From Burkholderiales bacterium 39-55-53 (GTDB lineage: Bacteria; Pseudomonadota; Gammaproteobacteria; Burkholderiales; Burkholderiaceae_C): DNA of 64,000 bases. The stretch's first letter is position 1, and every line of letters begins with the position of its first letter. This document shows, one piece after another, positions 9,260-18,108 of this stretch. The notes beneath the pieces were generated by a model, which searched no databases, was not told the origin of the DNA, and saw only the letters and a program-made list of their open reading frames with translations. The DNA lies in contig NCJK01000003.1 in the NCBI GenBank assembly GCA_002282445.1, positions 62,001 through 126,000 of the forward strand, in the 5' to 3' direction. The position numbers and the translations under genes were made by a program.

Positions 9260-9559
9260 ATGGCTTCAGCCAAACCCAAGAAAAAGAACCCACGCCTGGC
9301 ATCAGGCCGTAAACGCGTCCGTCAGGACATCAAAATCAACGCTGCCAACACCTCGTTGCGCTCGAAGTACCGCACTGCGGTGAAGAACGTCGAGAAAGCT
9401 GTCTTGGCTGGCGACAAAACCAAAGCTACCGAACTGTTTGCCAAGATGCAAGCCGTTGTGGACACGATTGCTGACAAAGGCATCTTCCACAAGAACAAAG
9501 CAGCTCGCGATAAGAGCCGCTTGTCTACCAAGGTGAAAGCCTTGGCACTCGCCGCCTAA
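9260..9559 (+). CDS. rpsT: 30S ribosomal protein S20
   Basis: S20 binds 16S rRNA early in 30S assembly. The 99-residue, Lys/Arg/Ala-rich helical protein has the S20 pattern: an N-terminal basic stretch ([19 protein letters not shown]), a middle S-x-Y-R-T-A-V-K segment, and the C-terminal [16 protein letters not shown]. The ATG at 9260 is the family start, with TTAAGGAATTT as the ribosome site; the frame is open for 21 codons upstream but is not S20-like there. It lies alone between divergent murJ and a double hairpin. Confidence 0.98.
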   Translation: MASAKPKKKNPRLASGRKRVRQDIKINAANTSLRSKYRTAVKNVEKAVLAGDKTKATELFAKMQAVVDTIADKGIFHKNKAARDKSRLSTKVKALALAA

Positions 9560-9578
9560 TTTATTAGGCAACCAGCCC

Positions 9579-9596
9579 GGGCTGAACGTTCAGCCC
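9579..9596. repeat. Perfect 18-bp palindrome downstream of rpsT
   Basis: GGGCTGAACGTTCAGCCC is a perfect inverted repeat 19 bases after the rpsT stop. It has no U-tract, so it is not a classic terminator; a canonical terminator follows 40 bases later. It could be a 3' stability hairpin in the rpsT mRNA. Confidence 0.7.
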
Positions 9597-9635
9597 GCCG
9601 TTTGTAACGGGTGCGCTGTCAGCAAAGAAAAAGCA

Positions 9636-9662
9636 AAAACCCGCTCTTGAGCGGGTTTTTTG
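9636..9662. terminator. Bidirectional rho-independent terminator between rpsT and DUF3579
   Basis: AACCCGCTC-TT-GAGCGGGTT forms a strong hairpin with A-rich sequence on the left and T6 on the right, suiting both the rpsT transcript and the leftward DUF3579 transcript. Confidence 0.9.
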
Positions 9663-9702
9663 TTGCCTGGTGTTTGTCAGACACTCGCCTATTGACTCGG
9701 AC

Positions 9703-10023
9703 TTAGGCCGTAACTGGCTGCTCAGGCAGCAGGCAGGCCTCCACCACTTGCAAATTGTTGTCTTTGGCGAAATTCATCACAAAATGCCAAGCCATGGGCT
9801 CTTCGTCGCGCAAATCGGTGTGGACGATGACGCACTTGTTGTTACCCATCACATTTGGCACACACCACGGCGAATAACTCAAATGACTGCCAGGTGTTGC
9901 GCCGCCCGGTCTGAATTGACTCATCACGCCTGCCAAACGCTCGGCCCAATCGCTGGGGCGAAACGTACGTCCTTCTTGGGTAACACCCAGAATAAAAACT
10001 TCTTTGGCGGAGTGTGAAATCAT
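9703..10023 (-). CDS. DUF3579 domain-containing protein
   Basis: A 106-residue protein matching the DUF3579 family, which is largely restricted to Betaproteobacteria and is found next to argD/argF. It begins MISHSAKEVFILGVTQEGRTF and contains RPSDWAERLAGVMSQF and the central YSPWCVPNVMGNNKCV. No function is established. The ATG at 10023 is preferred over the open extension to 10086, since family members start here and a palindromic regulatory site occupies the sequence just beyond. It is transcribed away from argD, with a 205-base divergent spacer. Confidence 0.88.
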   Translation of the reverse strand: MISHSAKEVFILGVTQEGRTFRPSDWAERLAGVMSQFRPGGATPGSHLSYSPWCVPNVMGNNKCVIVHTDLRDEEPMAWHFVMNFAKDNNLQVVEACLLPEQPVTA

Positions 10024-10094
10024 CGGATAGATGCTGAAAACGGTGGCGTGGCGAAGGGGGATCTCCCTCAGTCGCTCGGGTGTCAAGTATTCTA

Positions 10095-10106
10095 TCTTAT
10101 ATAAGA
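10095..10106. promoter_or_regulatory. Perfect palindrome TCTTATATAAGA, candidate operator
   Basis: A 12-bp perfect palindrome in the DUF3579/argD divergent region. A two-mismatch version (TCTTATAGAAGA) occurs at 20800-20811 in the mdh/gntR divergent region, next to the only GntR regulator in the window. The size and symmetry suit a dimeric GntR protein. The link between the two sites is an inference. Confidence 0.45.
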
Positions 10107-10228
10107 CTTGAGGCCTTCTTGCCTCAGTGCATTTCCATAGTTGACGCTTGGGTTTTCAACAAAAAGCGCCTCTAAAATCATGTTTCAACGGCTCAACCTT
10201 CGTTGGGTCGTTTTATTTTGGAGTTGAC

Positions 10229-11425
10229 ATGACCACGCCCGCAGCATCACCGCATTGCATGAACACTTATGGCCGATTGCCCATGACCGTGTCGCATGGC
10301 AAAGGCTTGCGCGTGTGGGATACCGATGGCAAGTGCTACCTCGACGCCTTGGCTGGCATCGCCGTCAACACCTTGGGCCACGCCCACCCAAAGCTCACCC
10401 CTGCCTTGCAAGACCAAGTGGGCAAGATGATGCACAGCTGCAACTACTACCACATTCCCTTGCAAGAAGCCCTTGCAGCCAAGTTGGTAGAGCTCTCAGG
10501 CATGACCAACGCGTTCTTTTGCAACAGCGGCTTGGAAGCCAACGAAGCGGCTCTGAAGCTGGCCCGCAAGTTTGGCCACATGAAGGGCATTGAAAACCCA
10601 GAAATCGTGGTTTACGAAAAGGCTTTTCACGGTCGCTCTTTGGCCACGCTGGCGGCCACGGGGAATGAAAAAATCAAAGAAGGCTTTGGCCCCATGATGG
10701 GCGGCTTTATCCGCGTGCCCGTCAACAACATCGACGAATTGAAAAAAGCCACTGAAGGCAATCCCAACGTCGTGGCCGTCTTCTTTGAAACCATCCAAGG
10801 CGAAGGCGGCGTCACACCCATGCGCGCCGAGTATCTGCAGCAAGTGCGCAAGCTCTGCGACGAGCGCGATTGGCTCCTGATGATTGACGAAGTGCAATGC
10901 GGCATGGGCCGCACGGGTAAGTGGTTTGCACACCAATGGGCAGGCATCGTGCCTGACGTGATGCCCTTGGCCAAAGGCCTAGGTTCCGGCGTGCCAATTG
11001 GCGCGGTGGTGGCTGGCCCCAAAGCGGCCAACATCTTCCAACCAGGCAACCACGGCACCACCTTTGGCGGCAACCCTCTGTCCATGCGTGCGGGCGTGGA
11101 AACCATCCGCATCATGGAAGAAGACAAGTTGCTAGACAACGTGACCAAGGTCAGCGCCCACTTGCACGCTGCACTCCACCGCGAGCTCGATGGCGTGCAG
11201 GGCGTGAAAGAAATTCGCGGCCAAGGCTTGATGATTGGCATCGACCTTGACCGCTCATGCGGCGCATTGATGCAACGCGCACTTGACGCCGGTTTGTTGC
11301 TTAGCGTGACCGCTGACAGCGTGGTGCGTTTGGTGCCCCCGCTCATCATCACCGAGGCAGAAGCTGATGAAGTAGTGGCCATCCTTGCTCCACTGATCAA
11401 AACCTTCTTGGCAGAAAAAGCATGA
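10229..11425 (+). CDS. argD: Acetylornithine/succinylornithine aminotransferase (class III, PLP)
   Basis: ArgD converts N-acetylglutamate semialdehyde to N-acetylornithine in arginine synthesis. The 398-residue fold-type I PLP enzyme shows FFCNSGLEANEAALKLARK near residue 95 (phosphate-binding loop), the aromatic stacking segment YEKAFHGRSLA, ETIQGEGGV near residue 190, the cofactor Asp in LLMIDEVQCGMGRTG, and the Schiff-base Lys in PLAKGLGSGVPIGA. GGAG lies 5 bases before the ATG at 10229. The stop overlaps the argF start by 4 bases, so the two genes are translationally coupled, supporting the arginine role over other class III transaminases. Confidence 0.95.
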   Translation: MTTPAASPHCMNTYGRLPMTVSHGKGLRVWDTDGKCYLDALAGIAVNTLGHAHPKLTPALQDQVGKMMHSCNYYHIPLQEALAAKLVELSGMTNAFFCNSGLEANEAALKLARKFGHMKGIENPEIVVYEKAFHGRSLATLAATGNEKIKEGFGPMMGGFIRVPVNNIDELKKATEGNPNVVAVFFETIQGEGGVTPMRAEYLQQVRKLCDERDWLLMIDEVQCGMGRTGKWFAHQWAGIVPDVMPLAKGLGSGVPIGAVVAGPKAANIFQPGNHGTTFGGNPLSMRAGVETIRIMEEDKLLDNVTKVSAHLHAALHRELDGVQGVKEIRGQGLMIGIDLDRSCGALMQRALDAGLLLSVTADSVVRLVPPLIITEAEADEVVAILAPLIKTFLAEKA

Positions 11426-12357
11426 CGATCAAACACTACCTGCAGTTCACCTCCCTCACGGCGGATGAATACGCGTATGTGTTCCAACGCGCAGCGCTGA
11501 TCAAAAAGAAGTTCAAAGCTTACGAAAAGCACCACACGCTGGCAGACCGCACGCTGGCTATGATTTTTGAAAAAGCCTCCACACGCACGCGTGTGAGCTT
11601 TGAAGCTGGCATGTATCAGCTGGGCGGCTCGGTGGTTCACTTGACCACGGGCGACAGCCAACTGGGACGCTCTGAGCCCATCGAAGACAGCGCCAAAGTC
11701 ATCAGCCGCATGACTGACTTGGTGATGATTCGCACCTACGGCCAAGACAAGATCAACAGCTTTGCGGCCAACTCGCGTGTGCCCGTGATCAACGGTTTGA
11801 CCAACGAGTTTCACCCCTGCCAGATCATGGCGGATTTGTTCACTTTCATCGAGCACCGTGGCTTGACCGTGCACCCGCTCGAATGCCTCAAAGGCAAAGT
11901 GGTGGCTTGGGTGGGCGACGGCAACAACATGGCCAACACGTGGCTGCAAGCGGCAGACATGTTGGGCTTTACCGTGCATGTCAGCACGCCTAGCGGCTAC
12001 GAGGTGAACCCTGCCATCGCAGGCCTGAGCAACGCCAACTGCTACAAGGTGTTTGACAATCCCATGCAAGCCTGCGAAGGCGCAGACCTTGTCACCACCG
12101 ATGTGTGGACCAGCATGGGCTTCGAGGCTGAAAACGAAGCACGCAAAAAAGCTTTCGCCGATTGGTGCGTGGACAGCGAGATGATGGCCGTGGCCAAACC
12201 CAATGCCCTGTTCATGCATTGCTTGCCAGCCCACCGTGGCGAAGAAGTGGCAGCCGACGTGATCGACGGACCACAAAGCGTGGTGTGGGACGAAGCCGAA
12301 AACCGCATGCACGTGCAAAAAGCGCTCATGGAGTACCTGCTACTCGGACGTCAGTGA
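11422..12357 (+). CDS. argF: Ornithine carbamoyltransferase
   Basis: ArgF joins carbamoyl phosphate and ornithine to give citrulline. The 311-residue protein has the carbamoyl-phosphate motif EKASTRTRVSFE near residue 50, RTYGQDKINSFA near residue 108, the carbamoyl-binding FHPCQIMADLFT near residue 132, and the ornithine loop MHCLPAHRGEEV near residue 268. It is coupled to argD upstream (ATGA overlap) and to the ykgJ-like gene downstream (TGATG, one base shared), so the three form a tight operon. Confidence 0.98.
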   Translation: MTIKHYLQFTSLTADEYAYVFQRAALIKKKFKAYEKHHTLADRTLAMIFEKASTRTRVSFEAGMYQLGGSVVHLTTGDSQLGRSEPIEDSAKVISRMTDLVMIRTYGQDKINSFAANSRVPVINGLTNEFHPCQIMADLFTFIEHRGLTVHPLECLKGKVVAWVGDGNNMANTWLQAADMLGFTVHVSTPSGYEVNPAIAGLSNANCYKVFDNPMQACEGADLVTTDVWTSMGFEAENEARKKAFADWCVDSEMMAVAKPNALFMHCLPAHRGEEVAADVIDGPQSVVWDEAENRMHVQKALMEYLLLGRQ

Positions 12358-12662
12358 TGTCTGTCTGCACCAGCTGCGGCGCTTGCTGCGCCAGTTTTCG
12401 GGTGGACTTCAGCGTGGAAGAAATGGACACGCATGGTGGCTCTGTGCCCACAGGCTTGGGCCAAGAACTCACCGCCACGATGTGCCGCATGCGTGGCACC
12501 GATTACTCGCCACCACGCTGCGCAGCGCTGAGCGGCAAAGTGGGCGAGAAAGCCACCTGCGGCATTTACGAATGGCGCCCCTCCCCTTGCCGAGAGTTTG
12601 AAGAAGGCAGTGATGCTTGCCAGCGCGCGCGTATGCGGCAAGGCTTGCCGGCGCTCGACTAA
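12357..12662 (+). CDS. YkgJ-family cysteine cluster protein
   Basis: A 101-residue protein with CTSCGACCASF at the N-terminus and CGIYEWRPSPCREF near residue 70, the cysteine layout of the YkgJ/UPF0153 family that is thought to bind zinc or an iron-sulfur cluster. The family has no settled function. The ATG at 12357 overlaps the argF stop by one base. Conservation next to argF in Comamonadaceae is plausible but was not checked here. It ends 6 bases from the convergent monooxygenase gene, with no terminator between. Confidence 0.88.
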   Translation: MSVCTSCGACCASFRVDFSVEEMDTHGGSVPTGLGQELTATMCRMRGTDYSPPRCAALSGKVGEKATCGIYEWRPSPCREFEEGSDACQRARMRQGLPALD

Positions 12663-12668
12663 GCCCGC

Positions 12669-13889
12669 TTAGCTGCGGCCATAGCCGTACAACCAAGGCA
12701 CATCCATCAACCGCGCACCCATGAGGCGCAAACTCATATCGCGGGCCACGCGCATTGGCCCTGTCGCGTGAAAAATTTGACCATTACGCACCGCCCTAGC
12801 CTGTACACGTGCATTGCGCTGCCAGCGAACTTGGGCAAATTGCAGCAACCGTTCTGGCACATCTTCTGTTGTTGCATGATTCAACTGCATAGCCAATTCA
12901 GCAGCATCCTCAATGGCCATACCCGCACCTTGGGCCAAATACGGCAGCATGGGGTGGGCTGCGTCTCCGAGTAAGGCCACACGCCCCACAACATGCTCTT
13001 GCGTTCCCTGCATCGCTGGGCGGCCACACAGGGGCCACAAACGCCAATCACTGCAGGCGTTCATCAAATCGGTCAACGCCGTACAGGCGCCGCGCAGAGC
13101 ATGGTGCAACTCGGCCAAGGTCTGAGACTCAGACTTCTGCGCGTTCCATGTTTGCAGAGCTTCAAGGTTGTTGGCATCGTCATCCAACAATTGGCCTTCC
13201 GCTAAACACACCACATTCAGGTATTCGCCACCTCGCACGGGGTAGCTCACCACATGGGCTTGCGAACCCATCCACACCGACACATCTTGGCTGCGCAAGT
13301 GTGCGGGTAGGTCTGCCTGCGCCACCAAGGCGCGATAGGCAATGTGACCTGTGAACTCAGGCAAGCCATCGCCTAGCAACTGTTGACGTAAAGGACTCCA
13401 CACGCCGTCCCCTGCCACAGCAATGGCAGCTTTGTGCTGCTGAAGCAGCCCGCGCTGCAACACCTCTAGCGTGACCGCATCAGGCGTTTGATCGACGCGC
13501 TGCACCACCGCATCGCTGTGCACTTGCACACCTTCCCGCTCAGCAGCTTTCAACAGCAAGCCATGCAAGTCAGCGCGGTGAATCGTCACATATGGTGCGC
13601 CGTAAAGTTGCACGGCATCTTTGATCGGTAAAGTTGCCAGCACCTCGCCCGTGCTCATGCTGCGGGCATGCAAGCCCGCAGGAAATGCAGCCACTTGTTT
13701 AAGCGCGTCAGCCAAACCCCACGCTTGCAAAATGCGCGTCACGTTGGGCCCCAACTGCACGCCAGCGCCGACCTCCGAGAACTCAGCCGCCCGCTCAAAC
13801 ACAGTAGCTTGCCAACCTGCACGCGCAGCCGCGAAGCCTGTGGCCATGCCTGCAATACCGCCACCAGCGACTAACAAAGTTTTTGTCAT
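12669..13889 (-). CDS. FAD-dependent aromatic-ring hydroxylase-type monooxygenase
   Basis: A 406-residue class A flavoprotein monooxygenase. It has the Rossmann GxGxxG as VAGGGIAGMATG at residues 7-18, the DG motif as VAGDGVWSPLR near residue 158, and the GD motif as ALLGDAAHPMLPYLAQGAG near residue 295. Members use NAD(P)H and O2 to hydroxylate aromatic or quinone-like substrates (salicylate 1-hydroxylase, 3-hydroxybenzoate 6-hydroxylase, UbiH). Neighbours give no clue to the substrate. It is a single gene, convergent with ykgJ and divergent from trhP. Confidence 0.85.
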   Translation of the reverse strand: MTKTLLVAGGGIAGMATGFAAARAGWQATVFERAAEFSEVGAGVQLGPNVTRILQAWGLADALKQVAAFPAGLHARSMSTGEVLATLPIKDAVQLYGAPYVTIHRADLHGLLLKAAEREGVQVHSDAVVQRVDQTPDAVTLEVLQRGLLQQHKAAIAVAGDGVWSPLRQQLLGDGLPEFTGHIAYRALVAQADLPAHLRSQDVSVWMGSQAHVVSYPVRGGEYLNVVCLAEGQLLDDDANNLEALQTWNAQKSESQTLAELHHALRGACTALTDLMNACSDWRLWPLCGRPAMQGTQEHVVGRVALLGDAAHPMLPYLAQGAGMAIEDAAELAMQLNHATTEDVPERLLQFAQVRWQRNARVQARAVRNGQIFHATGPMRVARDMSLRLMGARLMDVPWLYGYGRS

Positions 13890-14015
13890 GCGCAGATTGT
13901 GCCCCGCCTCTTGCTGGATGAGTTGCCAACCAATCCCCTCAATTAGGAGAACTCAACGCGAGATGCGAAAATCACCGTTGAATCTTTTTCAGATGCCCTG
14001 TAAGCATCAAACCCT

Positions 14016-15383
14016 ATGACCACACTCAAAGCCCCCGAGCTCCTGCTGCCTGCAGGTTCGCTCGACAAAATGCGCGCCGCTTATGACTTCGGCGCTGACG
14101 CCGTGTATGCCGGCCAACCCCGTTACAGCTTGCGCGCGCGCAACAACGAGTTCCGCCTTGAGCAAATCGGCATCGGCATTGCCGAAGCCCATGCACGTGG
14201 CAAAAAGTTCTTTTTGACCAGCAACTTGCTGCCACACAACGACAAGGTGCGCACCTATATACGTGACATCGAGCCCATCATCGCGATGAAGCCCGATGCC
14301 CTCATCATGGCCGACCCCGGCCTGATCATGATGGTGCGCGAGAAGTGGCCCGAGGTGGACATTCACCTCTCGGTACAAGCCAACACCGTCAACTGGGCAG
14401 CTGTGAAGTTTTGGCAAAACGTAGGTGTCAAGCGCATCATCTTGTCGCGCGAACTCAGCTTTGACGAGATCGAAAAAATCCGCCAAGAGTGCCCAGACAT
14501 GGAGCTCGAAGTGTTCGTGCACGGCGCACTGTGTATTGCCTACTCAGGCCGCTGCTTGCTGTCGGGCTATTTCAACCGCCGCGACCCCAACCAAGGCACT
14601 TGCACCAACGCTTGCCGCTGGGAGTACGGCACACAAGCCAGCGCCACTGACCCCAACACGGGCGAAGCCATGGCTGTTCCAATGCAAGGCGACTTTGACT
14701 TTGCCAAGTCACAACAAGAAGCCGAGTCCAGCTTCTCGTCATGCGGCAATGGTGAGCGCCACCCTGCCGCAGACAACATTTACTTGCTCGAAGAAAAAGG
14801 CCGCCCAGGCCAACTCATGCCTATCATGGAAGACGAGCACGGCACCTACATCATGAACAGCAAAGACTTGCGTGCTGTCGAATACGTGGAGCGCCTCACC
14901 AAAATTGGCGTGGACTCACTCAAGGTTGAAGGCCGCACCAAATCGCTTTACTACGTGAGCCGCACAGCGCAGGTCTACCGCCGCGCGATTGACGATGCCG
15001 TGGCAGGCCGCCCGTTCAACCCCGAGCTCATCACCGAGCTCGAAGGCTTGGCCAACCGTGGCTACACCGCCGGCCTGATGGACCGCCGCCCCGCCAACGA
15101 CTACCAAAACTACGAAACCGGTCACTCCATCGCCCACCGCAGTCAGTTTGTGGGTGAAGTACGTAGCGTGAATGACGGCTGGGCTGAGATTGAAACCAAA
15201 AACAAGTTCTCAGTCGGCGACACGATTGAGATCATTCACCCCAGTGGCAACCGCAAGGTCAAGCTGGAGCAGATGAAAGACAAAAACGGCGCGTCCATCG
15301 ATGTAGCGGCAGGCAGTCCCACGCATGTGTGGATTCCTGTCGATGGCCCCGTTGAAGGCGGCCTGTTGGCTCGCATGTTCTAA
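14016..15383 (+). CDS. trhP: U32-family tRNA U34 hydroxylation protein TrhP (YegQ-like)
   Basis: A 455-residue peptidase-U32-family protein, close in length to E. coli YegQ/TrhP, which supports prephenate-dependent hydroxylation of tRNA uridine 34. The N-terminal APELLLPAGSLDKMRAAYDFGADAVY is the TIM-barrel start of U32. The signature E-V-F-V-H-G-A-L-C-I-A-Y-S-G-R-C near residue 167 is followed by CTNACRWEY, giving the four conserved cysteines. The C-terminal 80 residues are the beta-barrel domain of the long U32 type. Despite the family name, it is not expected to be a protease. It is monocistronic, with a strong terminator after it. Confidence 0.88.
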   Translation: MTTLKAPELLLPAGSLDKMRAAYDFGADAVYAGQPRYSLRARNNEFRLEQIGIGIAEAHARGKKFFLTSNLLPHNDKVRTYIRDIEPIIAMKPDALIMADPGLIMMVREKWPEVDIHLSVQANTVNWAAVKFWQNVGVKRIILSRELSFDEIEKIRQECPDMELEVFVHGALCIAYSGRCLLSGYFNRRDPNQGTCTNACRWEYGTQASATDPNTGEAMAVPMQGDFDFAKSQQEAESSFSSCGNGERHPAADNIYLLEEKGRPGQLMPIMEDEHGTYIMNSKDLRAVEYVERLTKIGVDSLKVEGRTKSLYYVSRTAQVYRRAIDDAVAGRPFNPELITELEGLANRGYTAGLMDRRPANDYQNYETGHSIAHRSQFVGEVRSVNDGWAEIETKNKFSVGDTIEIIHPSGNRKVKLEQMKDKNGASIDVAAGSPTHVWIPVDGPVEGGLLARMF

Positions 15384-15397
15384 GCCACTCAGCAACA

Positions 15398-15441
15398 AAA
15401 ACAAAACCCCGCAAGGCTCACGCTTTGCGGGGTTTTGTTTT
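15398..15441. terminator. Strong bidirectional terminator between trhP and acnB
   Basis: A 17-bp perfect stem (AAAACAAAACCCCGCAA and its complement) around a 10-base loop, A-rich on one side and T-rich on the other. It lies between the convergent stops of trhP and acnB. Confidence 0.92.
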
Positions 15442-15482
15442 ATCACCCAAACACCGAGGTGCTGGGTGAAGACACAAGCAGC

Positions 15483-18074
15483 TTACGCTGTCACGCCTTT
15501 GGCAGTTTCAACGTACTCGTCGATCTGGTTGAAGTTCAAGTACTTGTAGATGGCTGCGCCGTCGCTGTTGACCACGCCCATTGCAGCGTGGTACTCGGCC
15601 ACGGTTGGGAACTTGCCCATCTTGGAGGTGATGGCAGCCAACTCGGCAGAAGCCAAGTACACGTTGGTGTTCTTGCCCAAACGGTTGGGGAAGTTACGTG
15701 TAGATGTCGACACCACAGTTGCGCCTTCACGCACTTGCGCTTGGTTACCCATGCACAAAGAGCAGCCTGGCATTTCTGTACGAGCACCGGCAGTGCCGAA
15801 TGCAGCGTAGTGACCTTCTTTGATCAGCTCGCTCTCGTCCATCTTGGTTGGAGGTGCAACCCACAACTTGACTGGGATGTCGCGTTGACCGCCGAGCAAC
15901 TTGGCAGCTGCACGGAAGTGACCAATGTTGGTCATGCAAGAACCGATGAAGGCTTCGTCGATATGAGTGCCAGCAACTTCAGACAAGAACTTGGCATCAT
16001 CTGGGTCGTTCGGGCAGCACACGATGGGCTCTTTGATGTCGGCCAAATCGATTTCGATGATGTGTGCGTACTCAGCATCTTTGTCGGCTTCGAGCAGAGT
16101 TGGCGCTGCCAACCATTGCTCAACCTTCTCGATACGACGAGCCAAAGTGCGTGCGTCAGCGTAGCCATCAGCAATCATGTTCTTCATCAGAACCACGTTC
16201 GACTTGAGGTACTCAGCCACTGGCTCTTTGTTGAGCTTGATCGAGCAACCGGCAGCAGAACGCTCGGCAGACGCGTCAGACAGTTCAAACGCTTGTTCCA
16301 CTTTGAGGTTTGGCAAGCCTTCGATTTCCAAGATGCGGCCTGAGAATTCGTTGATCTTGCCGGCCTTGGCCACAGTCAACAAACCTTGCTTGATCGCGTA
16401 CAAAGGAATCGCGTGCACCAAGTCGCGCAATGTCACGCCAGGTTGCATTTCGCCTTTGAAGCGCACAAGAATAGACTCAGGCATGTCCAAAGGCATCACG
16501 CCAGTCGCTGCGCCGAAAGCCACCAAGCCAGAACCAGCAGGGAAGCTGATACCGATGGGGAAACGAGTGTGAGAGTCGCCACCCGTACCGACGGTGTCAG
16601 GCAACAACAAACGGTTCAACCAAGAGTGAATCACACCGTCGCCTGGACGCAATGCCACGCCGCCACGGTTGCTGATGAACGCTGGCAATTCGCGGTGCGT
16701 TTTCACGTCCACAGACTTGGGATAAGCCGCTGTGTGACAGAACGATTGCATGACCATGTCAGCAGAGAAGCCCAAGCAAGCCAAGTCTTTCAACTCGTCG
16801 CGTGTCATTGGGCCTGTGGTGTCTTGTGAACCCACAGTGGTCATCTTGGGTTCGCAGTAAGTACCGGGGCGAACGCCTTGGCCTTCTGGCAAACCAACCG
16901 CACGACCGACCATCTTCTGAGCCAATGTGAAACCGGCTTTGGTCGCGATAGGCGCTGTGGGCAAACGGAACAAAGTAGAAGCTGGCAGACCCAAGAACTC
17001 GCGAGCCTTGGCAGTCAAGCTGCGACCGATGATCAAGTTGATACGGCCACCGGCACGCACTTCGTCAAACAACACATCGCTCTTAAGTTTGAACTCAGTC
17101 ACAGTGGCGCCGTTTTTCACGATCTTGCCGTCGTAGGGCAAGATGTCGATGACGTCACCCATTTCGAGTTTGGTCACATCTACTTCGATTGGCAATGCGC
17201 CAGAGTCTTCTTGGGTGTTGAAGAAGATGGGGGCAATCTTGCCGCCCAAAGTCACGCCACCGAAACGCTTGTTTGGAACAAATGGAATGTCTTGGCCTGT
17301 GGCCCAGATCACGCTGTTGGTCGCCGACTTACGGCTAGAACCTGTACCCACCACGTCGCCCACGTAGGCCACCAAATGGCCTTTTTTCTTCAGGTCTTCG
17401 ATGAACTGCATAGGGCCGCGCTTGCCGTCTTCTTCAGGCTTGAACGCTGCGCCTTCGCGGGTGTTTTTCAACATCGCCAAGTAGTGCAATGGGATGTCTG
17501 GGCGGCTCCATGCGTCAGGCGCTGGTGACAAGTCGTCGGTGTTGGTTTCGCCTGGCACCTTGAACACGGTGACAGTGATTTTCTTTTCGACTTCAGGACG
17601 GGTGGTGAACCATTCGCCATCAGCCCAGCTTTGCATGACTTCTTTGGCTTTGGCGTTGCCAGTCTTGGCTTTTTCAGCGACGTCGTTGAAGAAGTCAAAC
17701 ATCAACAATGTTTTCTTCAGTGCGTCAGCGGCCACAGCAGCCACTTCAGCGTCGTCGAGCAACTCGATCAAGGGGTGCACGTTGTAGCCACCCACCATGG
17801 TGCCCAACAGCTCAGTGGCTTTGGACTTAGAGATCAAGCCAACCTTAACTTCGCCGTGAGCCACAGCAGCTAAAAAAGAGGCTTTGACTTTGGCCGCATC
17901 GTCCACGCCTGGTGGCACGCGGTGTGTCAACAAGTCCATCAACGCTGCGTCTTCGCCTGCAGGTGGGTTCTTGATCAGCTCGATCAATTCAGCCGTTTGC
18001 TTGGCATCCAATGGCAGTGGTGGGATACCCAGCGCTGCGCGCTCGGCTACGTGGTCACGGTAGGCTTTCAACAT
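15483..18074 (-). CDS. acnB: Aconitate hydratase B
   Basis: AcnB isomerises citrate and isocitrate in the TCA cycle and carries a labile [4Fe-4S] cluster. The 863-residue length is very close to E. coli AcnB (865). The N-terminal HEAT-like domain ([20 protein letters not shown]) and swivel domain precede the catalytic domains, a layout that separates AcnB from AcnA. The cluster ligands are visible in [14 protein letters not shown] near residue 715 and CSLCMGNQ near residue 775. It is the last gene of the leftward mdh, CitE-like, secreted protein, acnB run. Confidence 0.97.
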   Translation of the reverse strand: MLKAYRDHVAERAALGIPPLPLDAKQTAELIELIKNPPAGEDAALMDLLTHRVPPGVDDAAKVKASFLAAVAHGEVKVGLISKSKATELLGTMVGGYNVHPLIELLDDAEVAAVAADALKKTLLMFDFFNDVAEKAKTGNAKAKEVMQSWADGEWFTTRPEVEKKITVTVFKVPGETNTDDLSPAPDAWSRPDIPLHYLAMLKNTREGAAFKPEEDGKRGPMQFIEDLKKKGHLVAYVGDVVGTGSSRKSATNSVIWATGQDIPFVPNKRFGGVTLGGKIAPIFFNTQEDSGALPIEVDVTKLEMGDVIDILPYDGKIVKNGATVTEFKLKSDVLFDEVRAGGRINLIIGRSLTAKAREFLGLPASTLFRLPTAPIATKAGFTLAQKMVGRAVGLPEGQGVRPGTYCEPKMTTVGSQDTTGPMTRDELKDLACLGFSADMVMQSFCHTAAYPKSVDVKTHRELPAFISNRGGVALRPGDGVIHSWLNRLLLPDTVGTGGDSHTRFPIGISFPAGSGLVAFGAATGVMPLDMPESILVRFKGEMQPGVTLRDLVHAIPLYAIKQGLLTVAKAGKINEFSGRILEIEGLPNLKVEQAFELSDASAERSAAGCSIKLNKEPVAEYLKSNVVLMKNMIADGYADARTLARRIEKVEQWLAAPTLLEADKDAEYAHIIEIDLADIKEPIVCCPNDPDDAKFLSEVAGTHIDEAFIGSCMTNIGHFRAAAKLLGGQRDIPVKLWVAPPTKMDESELIKEGHYAAFGTAGARTEMPGCSLCMGNQAQVREGATVVSTSTRNFPNRLGKNTNVYLASAELAAITSKMGKFPTVAEYHAAMGVVNSDGAAIYKYLNFNQIDEYVETAKGVTA

Positions 18075-18108
18075 GGTTTCTCCTGTCTATCAAATCAAAG
18101 AATTAGGT

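Noticed and set aside
9142-9279. Longer MurJ start at 9279
   Set aside because: It would add 46 residues not seen in MurJ proteins and overlap the rpsT start and promoter. The GTG at 9141 fits the family.
10627-12318. 563-codon open frame on the minus strand opposite argD and argF
   Set aside because: Both sense genes have complete catalytic motifs and coupled starts. The antisense product has no recognisable motif.
15435-16343. 302-codon plus-strand frame inside acnB
   Set aside because: Antisense shadow of the aconitase C-terminal domain; the frame starts inside the terminator and has no motif.
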